Assembly (NCBI GenBank): GCA_013396755.1
Contig: VWZF01001805.1
Location: 765,728 to 829,727, forward strand
DNA from: Sclerurus mexicanus
Lineage: Eukaryota > Chordata > Aves > Passeriformes > Furnariidae
DNA length: 64,000 bases
Reading direction: 5' to 3'
Under the pieces are notes generated by a model, which saw nothing but the letters and a program-made list of their open reading frames with translations, was not told the origin of the DNA and ran no database searches. Made by a program: the position numbers and the translations under genes. Positions 60,961 through 64,000 of this stretch are shown here, piece after piece (positions within the stretch are counted from its first letter, which is position 1; every line of letters begins with the position of its first letter).

Positions 60961-61129
60961 AAAGGAAGAAAGGGGACACGGAGGAGAGAGGGAAAAAGGT
61001 AGAGAATGGGAGAAAAAGGAAGAAAAGGAATGGTTAGCTATTCAGAAAATGCCCTGTAATTTGGGTGTCAGTACTAAAATGTTAGGTCAGATGTTTTGAT
61101 TGAATGTCAGTAGGGACTGTACGCTGGAA

Positions 61130-61195
61130 AATCATGCTTCCCATTTTACTGACAGAGCAAACTAATGGGAAAATATTCCAAAGTGACTGATTTTT
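61130..61195 (-). mobile_element. possible MIR-like SINE relic, minus orientation
   Basis: TTCCCATTTTACTGACAGAGC followed by GGAAAATATTCCAAAGTGACT resembles a reversed MIR middle segment. Weak. Confidence 0.25.
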
Positions 61196-61385
61196 TGTGC
61201 CAAAACTCTTTACTGATATTTCAAAGACGCACAGGAAATGCCACTGCATGAATAAATATATTTTTCCCATGTTATTTAAATAAATATATATATAAAAAAT
61301 TGAAAGTAAATTCAAACTTGGCTGAAAGAACAGCTGAGTCCCTGCAGTCCACCAGCAAGAACTGGCAAGTCCATAAAAGAAGCAT

Positions 61386-61430
61386 CTTTTTTATTCTTTT
61401 TCTTTTTCTTTTTTTTTTTCCCTCTCCCAG
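61386..61430. repeat. pyrimidine-rich tract
   Basis: T-rich with interspersed C. Simple sequence. Confidence 0.85.
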
Positions 61431-61840
61431 TGAGATCAACTTGATGATATTCCCTCTACAGCCTATGTCTCTTTGGAAGAACAGCACTGTTAATTTGCTC
61501 TCTCACATGACTGGATGTAATACACTTCTGTAACCTTTTAACATTTTGCTGCTTGCATGGCATACCTGTGTCTTACTTATTGCTCATCAAATTATGCAGG
61601 GAACTCAGAGCCCTGCTAAGATGTTTTAAATACATCTGCATCAAAAATATGCTTCTGTAATCCAGGCAGCACAAAATCATTATCACAGCCTCATCTGCAT
61701 ATTAGGATTCATTCTCTCAGCCTGAGAATGCAGAACTGAAATAGCCAAGCATAAAAGAGTTGGAGAATTTTCCTCAGGTGGTGCCTCATAAATCATCAGT
61801 TTCTAATTTACGGATCTTTTTTTCCTCCGGATTTCCATCT

Positions 61841-61855
61841 ATTTATTTATTTATT
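61841..61855. repeat. (TTTA)n short repeat
   Basis: Nearly four ATTT units. Confidence 0.85.
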
Positions 61856-63794
61856 GCTTTCCAGAATACAGAGTAATTAATATTCTCTTCTCTGCAGACA
61901 GAAAAAAAAATAAGAAAATAAAAGGAAAAAGAAATATGCTTCCTGAGCATGTTCAACCACGTTCTTTTCATAATGAGCTTGTGTGGATAGGGAGAGTTGC
62001 AGAGCATGGAGAATGTGGTTTAAGTTTTGGCTAAGGACTTCTGAGTTTTGTACACAGCTCTTACTTCTCCATATGCCCTGGGTGACCTTGAGCAAATTCA
62101 TCAAACTTTCAAGACACCTTGAATGCCGTTGACTTTCAGTAGGACATACTCCTCCATTTGGGCACTGAGCTCCTAAATGTAGATGACTGGTTTAGAAGGC
62201 TTTGTTTTTTATCTCTCTGTGCTTTCACCTCTAACCCTGAGACTGTGGAAGTGTGCTCTGGGCTGTGTGCTGTTCAAGGCATACACTGTTTTTCCCACTG
62301 TATGCCTGTAAGTGCTTAGAATGACAGGCTTTCTATTAGGACCAGCAAGCTTCACTGTATACATAAAAGCAGGAGGTATGAAAGCCTCAAATGATTCATA
62401 GCTGGAAACAAAAATAAATACTCCTCAACCTGATGGTGATTTTCAGTGGTTCCGCTTAGGGGTGTCCGATCTGAGAAAAGCTAAGGTGACCTGATTTAGG
62501 GACGGTAGATTTTCAGCACTTTTGGTAAAGCTGAATGACAAAAGAACTGCTACTGGTGATTGAAAATAAGCCAAAGCTTTTTACTTGCAAATCTCCAGTT
62601 CAATTCTGGCTCAGGCTAGCAGGCACTGGGAGTTGTTCCTCTCTGACAGTTGCATCAGTGGCATCTGGAAAATGAGTTTCTAAGTTTCAGCTTAATTTCT
62701 AGTGAATACATTACTGAAAACCCATTCAGTGCATACATCCTGGTACCTACCAACTGCAATTGCCTATGAATCATCAGGGATGCATTTGTACAAATGGTGC
62801 TACCACAAAAACAAATGGTAGTGATTGCATCATTCTTGCCTCAGCACAGAAATCAGACACTAAATCATAAAACCTGTTTTGTTTCTTGAGGCCAAGAGCA
62901 CAGAAGGAGAGGAAAGAGGCTCAGATTTTGGAATCCAGAGCTAGATAGGTTTATCTAGTCTATGAGCTTCTCCTGAAATATTGCTGAGAGATGCTTTGTG
63001 GACTGACAGACACAATGGCCTCAAGGGAAGGCAAGGAGAGAAAATTAATTATAATGTCAAAGTTAAACTGGAACAAAAGCAAGTGGAGACAGAGCCAACT
63101 GTGAGCACAGTGAACCCCTTTATAGTAGGAATTTTGCAGCAATTAATAGGACTGTACCCTGATAAAGGTTACCTTGTCACTGCTAACAGTATGTGATTTT
63201 CCCCCTATACCCATATCTATATCGTTTGTCAGCAATGAACTTTAGTAAGATTATGCTGTCAGAACTTATCACCAGAGTGACCACACACATGGTACAGCAG
63301 ATGCAGTGCAAAGATCTGCTTTGATTTTCTCCTCTGAGGTGCCAAACTAGTTTCAAACCTGCATTAGAGCCACTGGCACCAAGACAAGTCACACAACACC
63401 ACAGTGGGACCATCTTCAGGAGCTTTCACTCAGAACAGGAAGGAGAGGTGCAAAGACAGGCTGGTAAGAGGTGAGATACACAGATTTTGGTCCCAGCCCT
63501 GCTAACAGCTTTTGATAACTGTGTCAGGCTGTCTGGATCATGATTTTTCCAATTATGCGGTTTCAGGTGTGAAAATGCCCACACAACTGGATTCTGAACT
63601 TGGCCAAAAATTGCAGTGGTGGAACATGGTAAGATGGGGCATCCCTACCAAGTCTGCACTGGGGTGTGCAATTTAGCTAAAAACTTACACCTATACATTT
63701 GGAATCATAAATTACCACATGCATGAATGAAACTTGTATCTTTTATTCCCTGCATCTTCATGTCCTTTTCCAACCCCCTCACCCTACACACATT

Positions 63795-63895
63795 TAGAAA
63801 ATGGACAGGATTTTTAGCTACCTCACCAGATTACCTCTGAAAATGAATTAATGCTTGTAAAGAGCTCTGTGATTCTTGGATGGAAGGTGCCATAG
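63795..63895 (+). mobile_element. MIR-like SINE 3' relic
   Basis: AGAAAATGGACAGGATTTTTAG, CTACCTCACCAGATTACCTC, TTAATGCTTGTAAAGAGCTC and GATTCTTGGATGGAAGGTGCC (63800-63892) follow the shared 3' half of old amniote SINEs in order. A clearer example than the others here. Confidence 0.55.
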
Positions 63896-64000
63896 GCAGA
63901 GAGATTATAATTAAACTGCTAAACGGTGCAGCTGGATTTACTCAGAGTGCTGCCAACAACTGTGTGCTGTGCTTTCAAGCAGAGCAACACGCACACTCCC

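Larger units (their letters stand above)
61200..63790. other. anonymous non-coding DNA
   Basis: No gene recognised. It includes a pyrimidine tract at 61386-61430, a TTTA repeat at 61841-61855, and AT-rich stretches. 62430-62530 contains TTAGGGGTGTCCGATCTGAG and GATTTTCAGCACTTTTGG, phrases recalling old amniote repeats, but the match is too weak to call. Confidence 0.55.

Noticed and set aside
62055..62530. Fragments resembling old amniote repeats (GTGACCTTGAGC, GGTGTCCGATCTGAG)
   Set aside because: Matches are short, interrupted and from memory; too weak to call without a repeat library.

Overview
The window looks like avian (bird) nuclear DNA. Three minus-strand CR1 LINE 3' ends (near 32.1, 36.5 and 59.9 kb) begin with the octamer tail and the phrase about a wrongly spaced 'GGTTTG...GGAAGGGACCT' typical of bird genomes. 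Two short plus-strand CR1 3' ends lie near 17.0 and 54.1 kb. CpG is depleted almost everywhere, interspersed repeats are sparse (recognised CR1 totals roughly 1.2 kb, under 2%), and there are many short microsatellites. The species cannot be fixed from sequence alone.

No protein-coding gene, rRNA, tRNA, CRISPR array or complete mobile element is supported. Open reading frames are short. The longest is 198 codons at 30037-30633, close to what chance gives in 64 kb read in six frames, and no product resembles a family I recognise. The window is best read as a gene desert, or the inside of a very large intron.

Layout: 1-8.2 kb is anonymous non-coding DNA with a mild CpG cluster at 2.0-2.5 kb. 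8.24-8.64 kb is a homeodomain-motif-dense AT-rich block that looks like a developmental enhancer. 10.5-10.9 kb has a hairpin and a (CTG)8 run. 14.1 kb has an old palindromic repeat relic. 15.7-16.4 kb has (CA)n and (GA)n microsatellites. 25-29 kb has several enhancer-like blocks, one with a consensus RFX X-box. 32-37 kb has CR1 fragments, a pair of POU-like palindromes and a CACGTG palindrome. 41-51.3 kb has strong short hairpins, one of them carrying nuclear-receptor half-sites. 53.4-53.9 kb holds the only CpG-island-like interval, with a good minus-strand splice donor beside it. 55.1 kb has a 10-bp-period octamer array. 57.5-58.2 kb holds very old SINE/CR1 relics. 61-64 kb has more MIR-like relics.

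There is no operon or multi-gene system here. The interest is regulatory and palaeogenomic: candidate conserved enhancers, one possible CpG-island promoter of an unannotated transcript, and amniote-age repeats. Conservation is inferred from base composition and motif density, not from any alignment.
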